Below, piece after piece: positions 25,908-35,373 of a stretch of 64,000 nucleotides of DNA (position 1 is the stretch's first letter; each line of letters opens with the position of its first letter). Source of the DNA: Novosphingobium lentum NBRC 107847 (GTDB taxonomy: Bacteria; Pseudomonadota; Alphaproteobacteria; Sphingomonadales; Sphingomonadaceae). The notes under the pieces are model-generated. The model saw only the letters and a list, made by a program, of their open reading frames with translations. It ran no database searches and was not told the origin of the DNA. The position numbers and the translations under genes are program-made. The DNA lies in NCBI RefSeq assembly GCF_001590965.1, contig NZ_BCTW01000001.1:237614-301613 (forward strand), in the 5' to 3' direction.

Positions 25908-27656
25908 ATGCCCATTGGCGATGAAGCTTCCCCCGTCCAGCCCGTAGCCCGCGTTCCCGCACGCCTTGTCGTCATCTCGGCAACGGCGTTGTGGCTGTGC
26001 TATTTCGTACTGATCACCGTGCGCGGGCTGGTGGTGGAGCTGGGCGAATTCAACGATCTGCTGTGGCGCCGTGCGCTGGTCACGCTCGCCGGGATCGCGG
26101 TGACGGTGCTGGTCTGGCCGGTGCTGCGCCGGTTCGACGCGCGCACGCTGGGCCAGCGGGTCGCCGCCGCGCTGGTGATCATGCTGCCCGCCGCGCTGGC
26201 GCTGGCAGTGATCAACCAGCAGGCGTTCGCCCCGGTCGAGCAGCGGATGCTCGAACGGATGGTCGCGCGCGAAACCCAGCCCACCGCCCCGCTTCCCGGC
26301 CAGACCGAACCGCCCGCCCCGGTGCCCGCCCCGGTGGCTCCGTCCGCCCCACGGGCAGGCGTTGCCGCCCCGGCGGCGCCGGTCGCGCCTGCAGCCCCCG
26401 TCGCGCCGCGCGTGCGCATTCGCCACGACCTTTCGGGCAACATGCTGGTCGATGAAGTCGGCGGGAGCATCGACGAAGCGCGGCGCGATCTGGAGGAGGC
26501 CCGGGCCGAGGCGCAGCGCGCGAGGACCGAGGCGCTCCAGCAGGCTGAACAAGCGCGCGCCGAGGCGATGCAGGACCGCCGCCAGGCCATGGCCGAGGCA
26601 TCGCGGGCGGCGGCGGAAGATGCGGCGGACGGGCTTCCCGACGACGGCCCGGGAGTCGATATTCCCCCGATTCCGCCGGCTCCCCCGAAAATCGACGTGC
26701 CCGCGATCCCGCACATCACGGTGCGTGTCGGGCCAGCGCCCGCACCCGCGCCCGCTGCCCGGCCCGCACGGCATGCGCCGCCGTCACCGTCCGCCGGTCC
26801 GGTTGTACCGGCCGCACCTGCGCCATCCGCGGTGTCTCCGGCGCCTTCCCTGTCCCCGTCGCCAGCCGCGTCCGCACCCGCCACGATCGACGTCGCCAAG
26901 CTGTCGGTGGAAAACGAAGGGCTGTGGCGCCAGCTGACCGATGTCGCGCTGGGGCGCTATTTCCTGCTGATCGCGTGGGCCGCGCTGTATCTTGCGCTGG
27001 GCAATGCCGAACAGGTGCGCGCGTCGGAGCGGCGCGAAAGCGAATATCGCCGCGCCGCCAAGAATGCGGAGCTGCGGTCGTTGCGCTATCAGGTCAATCC
27101 GCACTTCCTGTTCAACACGCTCAATTCGCTGTCGGCGCTGGTGATGACCGGGCGCGAGGAGGAAGCCGAACGGATGATCCAGACGATCTCCAGCTTCTAT
27201 CGCCACAGCCTGGCCGGCGATCCCACGTCCGACGTGCCGCTGGACGACGAAATCGCGTTGCAGCGCCATTACCTCGCGATCGAGGCAGTGCGCTTCCCCG
27301 AGCGGCTGCGCACCGAATTCGAAGTGCCCGATTCGCTCGGCAGCGCGTGCGTGCCCGGCATGATCCTTCAGCCGCTGGTCGAAAACTCGATCAAGTACGC
27401 GGTGTCGGCCACCAACCGCCCGGTCACGGTGCGCATCAGCGCGCGCGAGGCGGGCGGGTTTCTCGTGCTCGCCGTGGCCGACGACGGGCCGGGCATGACC
27501 GAACCCGGCCGGGGCGGAACCGGGATCGGCCTTGCCAACGTGCGCGATCGCCTGGCCGCGCGGTTCGGCGATGCCGCGCGCGTCGAAACCGGGCCGCTGC
27601 CGGCAGGCGGTTACACCACTGTCCTAACTCTGCCACTGGTGCGCCATGACTGCTGA
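25908..27656 (+). CDS. LytS-type sensor histidine kinase with a long Pro/Ala insert
   Basis: A 582-residue membrane kinase. Three membrane helices (about 20-40, 55-73, 84-103) are followed by an insert of about 240 residues. The insert is Pro/Ala-rich at both ends with a charged coiled coil at about 186-240. Then come a fourth helix (about 348-365), the phospho-acceptor His399 in QVNPHFLFNTLNSLS, and a GHKL ATPase domain with N-box (LVENSIKYAV) and DDGPGM. The DHp and ATPase parts are normal for the LytS/5TM family; the insert is not. The gene overlaps its response regulator by 11 bp. The signal sensed is unknown. Confidence 0.88.
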   Translation: MPIGDEASPVQPVARVPARLVVISATALWLCYFVLITVRGLVVELGEFNDLLWRRALVTLAGIAVTVLVWPVLRRFDARTLGQRVAAALVIMLPAALALAVINQQAFAPVEQRMLERMVARETQPTAPLPGQTEPPAPVPAPVAPSAPRAGVAAPAAPVAPAAPVAPRVRIRHDLSGNMLVDEVGGSIDEARRDLEEARAEAQRARTEALQQAEQARAEAMQDRRQAMAEASRAAAEDAADGLPDDGPGVDIPPIPPAPPKIDVPAIPHITVRVGPAPAPAPAARPARHAPPSPSAGPVVPAAPAPSAVSPAPSLSPSPAASAPATIDVAKLSVENEGLWRQLTDVALGRYFLLIAWAALYLALGNAEQVRASERRESEYRRAAKNAELRSLRYQVNPHFLFNTLNSLSALVMTGREEEAERMIQTISSFYRHSLAGDPTSDVPLDDEIALQRHYLAIEAVRFPERLRTEFEVPDSLGSACVPGMILQPLVENSIKYAVSATNRPVTVRISAREAGGFLVLAVADDGPGMTEPGRGGTGIGLANVRDRLAARFGDAARVETGPLPAGGYTTVLTLPLVRHDC

Positions 27657-28413
27657 ACCGAATGAAACCCTGCGTACGCTGATTGTCGATGACGAGCCGC
27701 TGGCGGTGGAGCGCATGCAGATCCTGTGCGCGCGCATCCCCGCATTGTCGGTGGTCGGCACCGCCAGCGACGGCGCCGCCGCGCTGCGGCTGGTCGAGGC
27801 GCTGGCACCCGAACTGGTCCTGCTCGACATGACCATGCCCGAAGTCGACGGGCTGTCGGTGGCGCGCGCGCTGGCCGGGCAGGCGAACAGCCCCGCGATC
27901 GTGTTCGTGACCGCGCACGACCACTTTGCGGTCGAGGCGTTCGATCTCGATGCGGTGGACTATGTGCTCAAACCCGTCGCGCAGGACCGGCTGGAACGCG
28001 CGATCGACCGCGCGTTGGCCCGCCGCAACGCGCCCCAGCGCGCGCCCGATGGCGATCGGACGCCCGAATGGATCGAGGAGTTCTGGGTGCCGCACCGGTC
28101 CGAACTGGTGCGCGTCTCGGCGTCGGACATCGACCGCATCGATGCCGAACGCGATTATGTGCGGCTCCACGTCGGGCAGAACGATGGACCGGGGCGCAGC
28201 TACCTGATGCTGCACACCATCGTCGGGTTGGAAGCGCGGCTCGACCCCGAACGCTTCATCCGCCTGCACCGCTCCACGATCGTGCGCCGCGACCGCATCG
28301 CGGGATTGCGCCACGACGGACTGGGCGTGTGGTCGGCCGAACTCGCCGACGGCACCATGCTGCGCATCGGCCGCACCTATCTGGCGCGCGCGAAGGCGAT
28401 GGCCGGGCGCTGA
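27646..28413 (+). CDS. LytTR-family response regulator
   Basis: A 255-residue regulator with an N-terminal receiver domain (Asp15, Asp16, phospho-acceptor Asp61 in VLLDMTMP, Lys in YVLKPV) and a C-terminal LytTR DNA-binding domain (RVSASDIDRIDAERDYVRLHV, HRSTIVRRDRI). It is the cognate partner of the LytS-type kinase, whose last codons it overlaps. No target promoter is evident from the sequence; LytTR proteins usually bind paired 9-bp direct repeats. Confidence 0.93.
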   Translation: MTAEPNETLRTLIVDDEPLAVERMQILCARIPALSVVGTASDGAAALRLVEALAPELVLLDMTMPEVDGLSVARALAGQANSPAIVFVTAHDHFAVEAFDLDAVDYVLKPVAQDRLERAIDRALARRNAPQRAPDGDRTPEWIEEFWVPHRSELVRVSASDIDRIDAERDYVRLHVGQNDGPGRSYLMLHTIVGLEARLDPERFIRLHRSTIVRRDRIAGLRHDGLGVWSAELADGTMLRIGRTYLARAKAMAGR

Positions 28414-28550
28414 CCGGCGCCTGACATCGGGATTGTGCGCCGGGTCATTGCCAGCGGACCGCCTTGGTGTCAGCCTGCACGGCGGCAACAAGGTGCGATC
28501 GCCCGACGTGAGCGGTCGTGGCGGCTAACGATGATTGGGGGAGGTTGGCG

Positions 28551-29336
28551 ATGCGATTTCTGGGGAACGGGCTACTTTCACGCGCGGGCATGATGATCGG
28601 CGGCGCACTGGCGCTGTTGCTGGTGACGCCCCACGCCGCACAGGCGCAAAACGCGAAGGACAGTGCTGCTGCGGCAGCCGCCGAGGCCGCCGACGCCGCA
28701 GACCCGGATGCCGGCACCAACGATTTCGATGACCAGTGCCACAAAGGCAATCTCGATGCCTGCCGTTATGCCGGGCTGGGCTACCGCAGTTCGTTCGATT
28801 CTGCGGCAAAGGGCCGCGCGCTGTTCCTTGCCAACTGTGCCAAGGCCGACGCCAAAAGCTGCTACCTGCTGGGCCTGATGGCGCGTGAAGGCGACGGAGG
28901 ATCGGCCAACATGACGCAGGCCCGCAACGCGCTGTCGAAAGCATGCGACGCCGGGCTGGCGTATGCCTGCACGCCGGGCGCGGCGATGTTCAAGGACGGC
29001 CAGGGCGGCAACAACGACAAACCCGGCGCGCTGCGCCTGCTCGAACGCGGCTGCACGCTGGGATCGAGCCGGGCCTGCACCGAGGCGGGCCGGATCTATG
29101 TCGATGATTCGAACGACGCGTTCTACAGCCGGGCAAAGGCGATCGACCTGTACGATAAAGGCTGCTCGATGGGCGATTTCGATGGCTGCGGTTACCGGGT
29201 CGAACTTGGACCCAACGCCGATGACAGCGAAGCGACACCCGCACAAACGCGCCACCTGCAGGACTTGCGGCTGAAGGGCTGCCTGGCCGGACAGGACGCC
29301 AACTGCACGGAAATGCTGGAAAACGAGACCCCGTAA
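28551..29336 (+). CDS. Exported cysteine-rich Sel1-like repeat protein
   Basis: A 261-residue protein with a signal peptide (cleavage near AQAQ) followed by an Ala-rich linker and five or more Sel1-type helical repeats. The repeats each carry a Cys pair with the spacing C-n7-8-C: CHKGNLDAC, CAKADAKSC, CDAGLAYAC, CTLGSSRAC, CSMGDFDGC. A last pair (CLAGQDANC) follows. This resembles Helicobacter Hcp proteins, whose repeats are disulfide-clamped in the periplasm. The ATG at 28551 follows a strong GGGGGAGG Shine-Dalgarno. The function is unknown. It is downstream of the LytS/LytTR pair on the same strand. Confidence 0.82.
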   Translation: MRFLGNGLLSRAGMMIGGALALLLVTPHAAQAQNAKDSAAAAAAEAADAADPDAGTNDFDDQCHKGNLDACRYAGLGYRSSFDSAAKGRALFLANCAKADAKSCYLLGLMAREGDGGSANMTQARNALSKACDAGLAYACTPGAAMFKDGQGGNNDKPGALRLLERGCTLGSSRACTEAGRIYVDDSNDAFYSRAKAIDLYDKGCSMGDFDGCGYRVELGPNADDSEATPAQTRHLQDLRLKGCLAGQDANCTEMLENETP

Positions 29337-29366
29337 AGCCGACCGCTCAAGCCATCGGACGCAACA

Positions 29367-30875
29367 TCACGCCCTTGGCGGCTGGCGGCGATAACTGAGC
29401 GCTTCGGCAAGGTGGATCCGGCCGATCGTGTCCGCGCCGGACAGATCGGCTACGGTGCGCGCCACGCGCAGCATCCGGGTATAGCCGCGCGCGGTCAGGC
29501 GCATGGCCTCGGCCGCCTGCAGCAACAGCTTGCGCCCCGCCTCGTCGGGCGTGGCGTGGGCTTCCAGCGCGTCGCCATCGAGTTCGGCATTGCTGCGCAT
29601 GCGCGTGCCGGCCAGCCGGTTGGTCTGCACCGCGCGGGCGCGGGCGACGCGCGCGGCTACCGCGTCCGATCCTTCCGCCGGGGGTGGCAATGCAAGGTCG
29701 GCGGCGGATACCGGGTCGACCTCGACATGCAGGTCGATGCGGTCGAGCAGCGGGCCCGATACCCGGCTCTGGTAATCGGCGGCGCAGCGCGGCGCGCGGC
29801 TGCAGCCCAGCGCGGGATCGCCCAGATGGCCGCAGCGGCACGGATTCATCGCCGCGATCAGCTGCACCCGCGCCGGGAACGTCACATGCGCGCTCGCCCG
29901 CGCCACGGTGACCTCGCCCGTTTCGAGCGGCTGGCGCAGCGAATCGAGCACCGCGCGCTGGAATTCGGGCAGCTCATCCAGGAACAGCACGCCCAGATGC
30001 GCCAGGCTGACCTCGCCGGGGCGCACGCGCAGGCCCCCGCCGGTCAACGCCGCCATCGATGCCGAATGGTGGGGTGCGCGGAAGGGCCGCGCGCGGCTGA
30101 TGCGCCCATCCTGCAGCGTGCCCGCGACCGAGGCGACCATCGACACCTCCAGCGCTTCGGACGGGGTCAGTTCGGGCAGGATGCCGGGCAGGCACGCCGC
30201 CATCAGCGATTTGCCCGCGCCGGGCGGCCCGATCATCAGCAGGTTGTGGCCGCCAGCGGCCGCAATCTCGAGCGCGCGCTTGGCCACTTCCTGCCCTTTG
30301 ACCTGCCGCAGGTCGGCCATCCGCCGCACCGGCTCGGCCTCGCCCGGCAGCGGCGGGGGCAGGCGCTGCGTGCCTTTGAGGTGGTTGAGCAGGCTGACCA
30401 GATCGGGCGCGGCGACCACTTCGATCCCGCTCGCCCAACGCGCCTCGGTCCCTTGTGCGGCGGGGCAGATCAGCCCTTTGCCGGTGCCGCTGGCGTGCAG
30501 CGCGGCGAGCAGCACGCCGGGGCTGGCGATGATCCGCCCGTCGAGCGCGAGTTCGCCCACCGCCACGAAATCGCCGATCTGTTCCAGATCGACCACGCCC
30601 ATCGCCGCCAGCAGCGCCAGCGCGACGGGCAGGTCGTAATGCGATCCTTCCTTGGGCAAGTCTGCGGGCGAGAGGTTGACCGTGATCCGCTTGGGCGGCA
30701 GCGCCAGCCCCAGTGCCGATAGTGCCGAATGCACGCGCTCGCGGCTTTCGCCCACGGCCTTGTCGGGCAGGCCCACCAGCTTGAACGCAGGCATGCCGCG
30801 CGCGATCTGGCACTGCACTTCCACGCCGCGCGCCTCGAGGCCGAGATAGGCGACCGTCGAAACCAGCGCGACCAT
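29367..30875 (-). CDS. comM: YifB/ComM-family Mg-chelatase-like AAA+ ATPase
   Basis: A 502-residue protein. An N-terminal Lon-protease-like domain (inactive fold) is followed by a Mg-chelatase-type AAA+ domain with Walker A GPPGAGKS at about 218-225 and Walker B LFLDELPEF, then a C-terminal Mg-chelatase subunit ChlI-like domain (about 400-500). The Cys-rich CRCGHLGDPALGCSRAPRC segment is typical of the family. In naturally competent bacteria ComM is a branch-migration helicase that extends integration of taken-up DNA. Whether this strain is competent cannot be told from the window. Confidence 0.93.
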   Translation of the reverse strand: MVALVSTVAYLGLEARGVEVQCQIARGMPAFKLVGLPDKAVGESRERVHSALSALGLALPPKRITVNLSPADLPKEGSHYDLPVALALLAAMGVVDLEQIGDFVAVGELALDGRIIASPGVLLAALHASGTGKGLICPAAQGTEARWASGIEVVAAPDLVSLLNHLKGTQRLPPPLPGEAEPVRRMADLRQVKGQEVAKRALEIAAAGGHNLLMIGPPGAGKSLMAACLPGILPELTPSEALEVSMVASVAGTLQDGRISRARPFRAPHHSASMAALTGGGLRVRPGEVSLAHLGVLFLDELPEFQRAVLDSLRQPLETGEVTVARASAHVTFPARVQLIAAMNPCRCGHLGDPALGCSRAPRCAADYQSRVSGPLLDRIDLHVEVDPVSAADLALPPPAEGSDAVAARVARARAVQTNRLAGTRMRSNAELDGDALEAHATPDEAGRKLLLQAAEAMRLTARGYTRMLRVARTVADLSGADTIGRIHLAEALSYRRQPPRA

Positions 30876-31024
30876 ACGTGCAACTCCTTATGGCAGGCTA
30901 TCGCCAAGCCCCGGCAAGCTGCCAAGCCGATCGCACCAAATCGGGTGAGTCTCCTGGTCGTGGATAACGGTGTTTAACGGTGTTCCTTTGCGAAGCGGCA
31001 AGGCGCGGCGGGCGATTATGCTGC

Positions 31025-31732
31025 ATGCGCCGCCTGCTGCCCGTCCTGAGCCTGATGCTCGCCATGTTCGCCGTGCCCGCGCAGGCGCAGCAGGTCGGCA
31101 CGCGCACCTGGGTCGAAGACGGCGTCACCTGGACCGAAACCACCACGGTCACCGAAGAAGTCGAGGAACCGGGCGGCGAGCGTATCGTCGGCGTGTCCGA
31201 AATTCCCGAGATCGCGAGCATCGCCAAATTCGGGCCGTTCCGCGTGCTCGATGCCGGTCACGCCGCGCTGGTGGCGGAAACCGACAGCTATTCACCCGCC
31301 GACTTTGCCGAGATGCTGCAGGCCTGGCCCGGCATCCGCGCGATCGAGATGATCGATTGCCCGGGCACGGTCGACGATACCGCCAACTTGCGGCTGGGCC
31401 GGATGATTCGCGCGCACGGCATCGATACCGATGTGCCGCCGGGCGGCTCGGTGCGTTCTGGCGCGGTCGAACTGTTCCTGGCCGGCGCGCACCGCCACGC
31501 CGCCGCCGACGCGCAGTTCGCGGTGCACTCGTGGCTCGACGATGCAGGAAAGCAGGCCACGGATTTCGGCGCGAGCGACCCGGTCAACCGCGCGTACCTC
31601 GGCTATTACCGCGAGATGGGGCTGGCCCCCGATCGCGCGGCGGCGTTCTATGCGCTGACCAATTCGGTGCCCAACAGCCGGGCGCTGTGGCTGCACAAGG
31701 AAGACGTCGCGCGGTACGCCGCGCTGGATTGA
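31025..31732 (+). CDS. Exported ClpP-like-fold hypothetical protein (COG3904-like)
   Basis: A 235-residue protein with a signal peptide (cleavage near AQAQ, about residue 20). The middle reads like the predicted periplasmic ClpP/crotonase-fold proteins: MIDCPGTVDDTANLRLGRMIRAHGIDTDVPPGG, then SGAVELFLAGAHR and a VHSW segment. In enzyme members a Ser follows the GG/SG turn; here SVRSGAVE leaves the active serine uncertain. I cannot assign a reaction. A weak Shine-Dalgarno precedes the ATG. Confidence 0.65.
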   Translation: MRRLLPVLSLMLAMFAVPAQAQQVGTRTWVEDGVTWTETTTVTEEVEEPGGERIVGVSEIPEIASIAKFGPFRVLDAGHAALVAETDSYSPADFAEMLQAWPGIRAIEMIDCPGTVDDTANLRLGRMIRAHGIDTDVPPGGSVRSGAVELFLAGAHRHAAADAQFAVHSWLDDAGKQATDFGASDPVNRAYLGYYREMGLAPDRAAAFYALTNSVPNSRALWLHKEDVARYAALD

Positions 31733-31755
31733 TCAGGCTGCTGCCTGTCCCAACT

Positions 31756-31835
31756 CCGCTCATGCTGAGCTGGTCGAAGCATGCGCCCGACGCCGCCGCT
31801 GGGCGAGCGTCCTTCGACAGGCTCAGGACGAGCGG
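31756..31835. repeat. Intergenic inverted repeat, CTGAGC-n-GTCGAAG family, copy 1
   Basis: Inverted arms at 31756-31779 and 31812-31835 share the pattern CCGCTC-n-T-n-CTGAGC-nn-GTCGAAG, with 32 bp between them. The same arm sequence occurs at 35.4 kb. It sits between the convergent COG3904-like gene and polA and could also act as a transcription stop. Confidence 0.75.
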
Positions 31836-31853
31836 ATCTGAGGAAGGGGTTGG

Positions 31854-34727
31854 TTAGTGCGCCGCGCCCCATGATGGCCCGGTGCCGATCTCGATCCCCA
31901 GCGGCACGCTGAGCGCGACCGCAGGCGTCGCGGCTTCGGCCATCACCCGCTCGATCACCGGGCGCGCCGCCGCCGCATCGCTTTCGGGCAGTTCGAACAC
32001 CAGTTCGTCGTGTACCTGCAGCAGCATCCTGACATGGCCCAGCCCCGCGTCCTCGAGCGCGGGCATCATCCGGGCCATCGCGCGCTTGATGATGTCGGCG
32101 CTGGTGCCCTGGATCGGCGCGTTGATCGCGGCGCGTTCGCTGCCCTGGCGCTCGGCCTGGTTCTTCGAATTGATGCGCGGGAACCACGTCTTGCGGCCGA
32201 ACAGCGTTTCGGAATAGCCGCACTCGCGCACCTGCTCGAGCGTGGCGACGATGTAGCGCTGGATGCCGGGGAACCTCTCGAAATAGCGGTCGATCATCGC
32301 CTGCGCCTCGTCTGCGCCCACGCCCAGCCGCCCGCCCAGCCCCCAGCGGCTGATGCCGTAAAGGATCGCGAAGTTGATCGTCTTGGCGCGCCCGCGCGTG
32401 TCGCGATCGACCGTGCCGAACATTTCCCGCGCGGTGCGCGCGTGAATATCCTCTCCGTTGGCGAAGGCGTCTTTCAGCGCGGGCACGTCGGCCATGTGCG
32501 CGGCCAGCCGCAGCTCGATCTGGCTGTAATCGGCGGCGAGCAGCACGTTGCCCGGCTCGGCGACGAACGCCTCGCGGATCTGGCGGCCGATCTCGGTGCG
32601 GATCGGGATGTTCTGCAGGTTGGGATCGGTGGAGGACAAGCGCCCGGTCTGCGCCCCGACCAGACTGTAGCTGGTGTGGACCCGCCCCGTGCGCGGGTTG
32701 ATCGCGGCCTGCAGTGCATCGGTATAGGTCGACTTGAGCTTGGACAGCTGCCGCCAGTCGAGCACTTTGGTGGCAACCTCGGCGCCTTGCGCGGCCAGCC
32801 CTTCAAGGATCGCCTGATCGGTCGAATACTGGCCGCTCTTGCCCTTGCGCCCGCCCTTGTAGCCCAGCTTCTCGAACAGCACGTCGCCCAGCTGCTTGGG
32901 GCTGCCGATGGTGAACGGCCCGCCGGCCATGGTGTGGATCAGCGTTTCGAGATCGGAGATCTGGCCGGCGAATTCGGTGGAGAGCGCCGCCAGCCGTTCG
33001 CGGTCGACGCGGATGCCGTTACGCTCCATCATCGCCACCACCGGGATCAGCGGGCGATCGACGCGCTGGTAGATGCGCGTGCCCCCCTCTTCAGGCAGGC
33101 GCGGGGCCAGCACGCGGTGCAGCCGCCAGGTCACGTCGGCATCCTCGGCGGCATAGCGCGTGGCGTCGGCCAGCGGCACTTCGGCGAAGCTGATCGCCTT
33201 CTTGCCGGTGCCGCACACATCCTTGAACTTCATCGTGGCGTGCCCAAGGTGGCGGTCGGACAGTTCGTCCATGCCGTGCCCGGCAAGGCCGGTCTCGCTA
33301 CGTCCGGCGTCGAGGCAGAAGCTCATCACCATTGTATCGTCGATCGGCGCGACGTGGATGTCGTGCCGGGCCAGGATGTTGATGTCGTATTTGATGTTCT
33401 GGCCCACTTTGAGCACCGCGTCGCTTTCCAGCAGCGGTTTCAGCGCGGCCAGCGCCGCATCGCGCGGGATCTGCACCGGCTTTTCGCTGAACATGTCGGT
33501 GCCGCCGTGGCCCAGCGGAATGTAGCAGGCGTCGTTCGGTCCCAGCGCCAGGCTGACGCCGACCAGGTCCGCCTGCATCGCGTCGAGCGCGCTGGTCTCG
33601 GTGTCCACCGCCACCACGCGCGCCGCGAACGCGCGCGCGATCCACTGCTCCAGTTCGCCGATGGTCTGGACGCAGGCATAGCTGGAAAGGTCGGGCGCGG
33701 GCATTTCGGGCAGCGACTGGCGGTTGCCGCGAATGGCCCCGTCCTGCGGTGCCGACGCCTCGCCCGGAGTGACCGGCCTGGCCGGGTGCAGCTGGGTCTT
33801 GGGGCCCGGGCTGCCCGTGCCGCCATCCAGCCGCCGCAGCAGGCTGGTGAAGCCGTGCTCCTCCAGGAACGCCGCCAGCGGATCGCGCGGGATCGTGTCG
33901 AGCGCGAAATCGTCCATCGCCATCGGCAGGTCGCAGTCTTCCTTCAGCTGCACCAGCACCCGCGAAAGACGCGCCATGTCGGCCTGCTCGATCAGGCTGT
34001 CGCGCAGCTTGCCCGGCTTCATCGCCGGCGCGGCGGCGAGCGCGGATTCGAGGTCGCCATGCTCCTGGATCAGCTTGGTCGCGGTCTTCGGCCCGATGCC
34101 GCGAATGCCGGGCACGTTATCGACCGCGTCGCCCATCAGCGCCAGCACATCGCCGACTTTGTCGGGCGTGACGCCGAATTTCTCGATGACTTCGGGAATG
34201 TCGATCCGCTGGTTCTTCATCGTGTCGAGCATGTCGACACAGCCGCCGCCGGTGCCGCAACGGCCGACCAGCTGCATCAGGTCCTTGTCCGACGAGACGA
34301 TGGTCACGTCCCAGCCGCGCAAGGTGGCGGCGCGGGCATAACTGGCGATGATGTCGTCCGCCTCGAGATTGTCCTCCTCGATGCACGGCAGCGAGAACGC
34401 GCGCGTCGCATCGCGAATCAGCGGGAACTGCGGGATCAGGTCCTCGGGCGGGGGCGGGCGGTTGGCCTTGTACTGGTCATACAGCGCATTGCGGAACGTG
34501 ATCGATCCTTTGTCCAGGATCACCGCCAGGTGCGTCGGCCCGTCGGCCTTGTGCAGGTCTTCGGCGAGTTTCCACAACATTGTGGTGTAGCCGTAAACCG
34601 CCCCCACCGGCACGCCGTGCGGATTGGTCAGGGGTGGCAGCCGGTGATAGGCGCGAAAGATGTAGGCCGACCCATCGACGAGGTAGAGGTGCTGTTTGAC
34701 GTCCATTTCCGGGGTGTTAGCAGCCAT
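31854..34727 (-). CDS. polA: DNA polymerase I
   Basis: A 957-residue PolA with all three domains: a 5'-3' flap nuclease (about 10-290, LYLVDGSAYIFRAYH and ALMGDAVDNVPGIRGIGPKTA), a 3'-5' proofreading domain with the intact DxE motif at Asp375 and Glu377, and the polymerase domain with motif A around Asp733 (DYSQIELRLAA) and a C-terminal VHDELVFE motif. It is used in Okazaki-fragment processing and repair. Starts at 34742, 34727 and 34706 are all possible; I chose 34727 for the G-rich Shine-Dalgarno ahead of it. Confidence 0.96.
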   Translation of the reverse strand: MAANTPEMDVKQHLYLVDGSAYIFRAYHRLPPLTNPHGVPVGAVYGYTTMLWKLAEDLHKADGPTHLAVILDKGSITFRNALYDQYKANRPPPPEDLIPQFPLIRDATRAFSLPCIEEDNLEADDIIASYARAATLRGWDVTIVSSDKDLMQLVGRCGTGGGCVDMLDTMKNQRIDIPEVIEKFGVTPDKVGDVLALMGDAVDNVPGIRGIGPKTATKLIQEHGDLESALAAAPAMKPGKLRDSLIEQADMARLSRVLVQLKEDCDLPMAMDDFALDTIPRDPLAAFLEEHGFTSLLRRLDGGTGSPGPKTQLHPARPVTPGEASAPQDGAIRGNRQSLPEMPAPDLSSYACVQTIGELEQWIARAFAARVVAVDTETSALDAMQADLVGVSLALGPNDACYIPLGHGGTDMFSEKPVQIPRDAALAALKPLLESDAVLKVGQNIKYDINILARHDIHVAPIDDTMVMSFCLDAGRSETGLAGHGMDELSDRHLGHATMKFKDVCGTGKKAISFAEVPLADATRYAAEDADVTWRLHRVLAPRLPEEGGTRIYQRVDRPLIPVVAMMERNGIRVDRERLAALSTEFAGQISDLETLIHTMAGGPFTIGSPKQLGDVLFEKLGYKGGRKGKSGQYSTDQAILEGLAAQGAEVATKVLDWRQLSKLKSTYTDALQAAINPRTGRVHTSYSLVGAQTGRLSSTDPNLQNIPIRTEIGRQIREAFVAEPGNVLLAADYSQIELRLAAHMADVPALKDAFANGEDIHARTAREMFGTVDRDTRGRAKTINFAILYGISRWGLGGRLGVGADEAQAMIDRYFERFPGIQRYIVATLEQVRECGYSETLFGRKTWFPRINSKNQAERQGSERAAINAPIQGTSADIIKRAMARMMPALEDAGLGHVRMLLQVHDELVFELPESDAAAARPVIERVMAEAATPAVALSVPLGIEIGTGPSWGAAH

Positions 34728-34870
34728 GCGCCCCCCCGTCATGGGCCTTCGCGGAACAATTCGCCGCCAAAATCGTACTAGCTTCCAGGCGCTCGGATCG
34801 TCGGGTTTGTGCGGCTTTGCGGCCCCACGATCTTGTAAAATCTTGCCGCCGGACCCATCTGACGGGACTG

Positions 34871-34897
34871 GCGCATGCGTGTTCCGCTTGCATGCGC
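34871..34897. other. Hairpin upstream of small lipoprotein gene
   Basis: Perfect 8-bp arms GCGCATGC and GCATGCGC enclose an 11-nt loop, in the 271-bp gap between polA and the small lipoprotein gene. Each arm contains a self-complementary GCATGC. It may be an operator or part of the 5' leader; nothing decides between these. The rest of the gap holds no open frame I would support. Confidence 0.4.
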
Positions 34898-34998
34898 GGC
34901 GATTGCCGATTAATTGGGCGGCGAAGTCTACCATTGGAGTAGGCTTTGCGACGGGCTCTGTCCGTCGCGGTTCACTTCAATCCAGGGATTGTATCGCA

Positions 34999-35256
34999 AT
35001 GCGCAAGCTCATCCTCGCCGCTGTCGTCGGCACCGCCTTCGCCCTCGCGGGCTGCTCGCAGAAGACCGAAGACGCCGCCGGCACCGCTGCCGATTCGGCT
35101 GCTTCGGACGTAGCTACCGATGCTGCTGCTGCCGCCAGCGGCGCTGCAGACACTGCCTCGATGGCAGCCGACAAGGCCGGCGACGCCGCCATGGCTGCTT
35201 CGGGTGCTGCTTCGGAAGCCGCTTCCGACATGAAGGCAGACGCCAAGAAGATGTAA
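34999..35256 (+). CDS. Small Ala-rich lipoprotein
   Basis: An 85-residue protein with a signal peptide and lipobox (ALAGC, Cys20) and a mature part of low complexity, mostly Ala, Asp, Ser and Thr in short helical repeats, ending in Lys residues. It is likely attached to a membrane and may be abundant, because the gene has its own leader and a strong terminator. It resembles small entericidin-like or YMGG-less envelope lipoproteins only in general make-up; I do not recognise a family. Confidence 0.75.
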   Translation: MRKLILAAVVGTAFALAGCSQKTEDAAGTAADSAASDVATDAAAAASGAADTASMAADKAGDAAMAASGAASEAASDMKADAKKM

Positions 35257-35286
35257 TTCTTCCCGCAAGGGAGGTTTTTCAGGACA

Positions 35287-35321
35287 GGGGCGCGGTCGCA
35301 AGGCCGCGCCCCTTTTCTTTT
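35287..35321 (+). terminator. Rho-independent terminator of the small lipoprotein gene
   Basis: An 11-bp stem (GGGGCGCGGTC with GGCCGCGCCCC, one U-G pair) is closed by a GCAA tetraloop of the GNRA type. It is followed directly by TTTTCTTTT. It starts 30 bp after the stop codon and is the clearest intrinsic terminator in the window. Confidence 0.9.
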
Positions 35322-35373
35322 GGTCGGCGGTTCATGGTCTTTGGCTGAGGTTGAGCCATTCGGCCCCCCGGTC

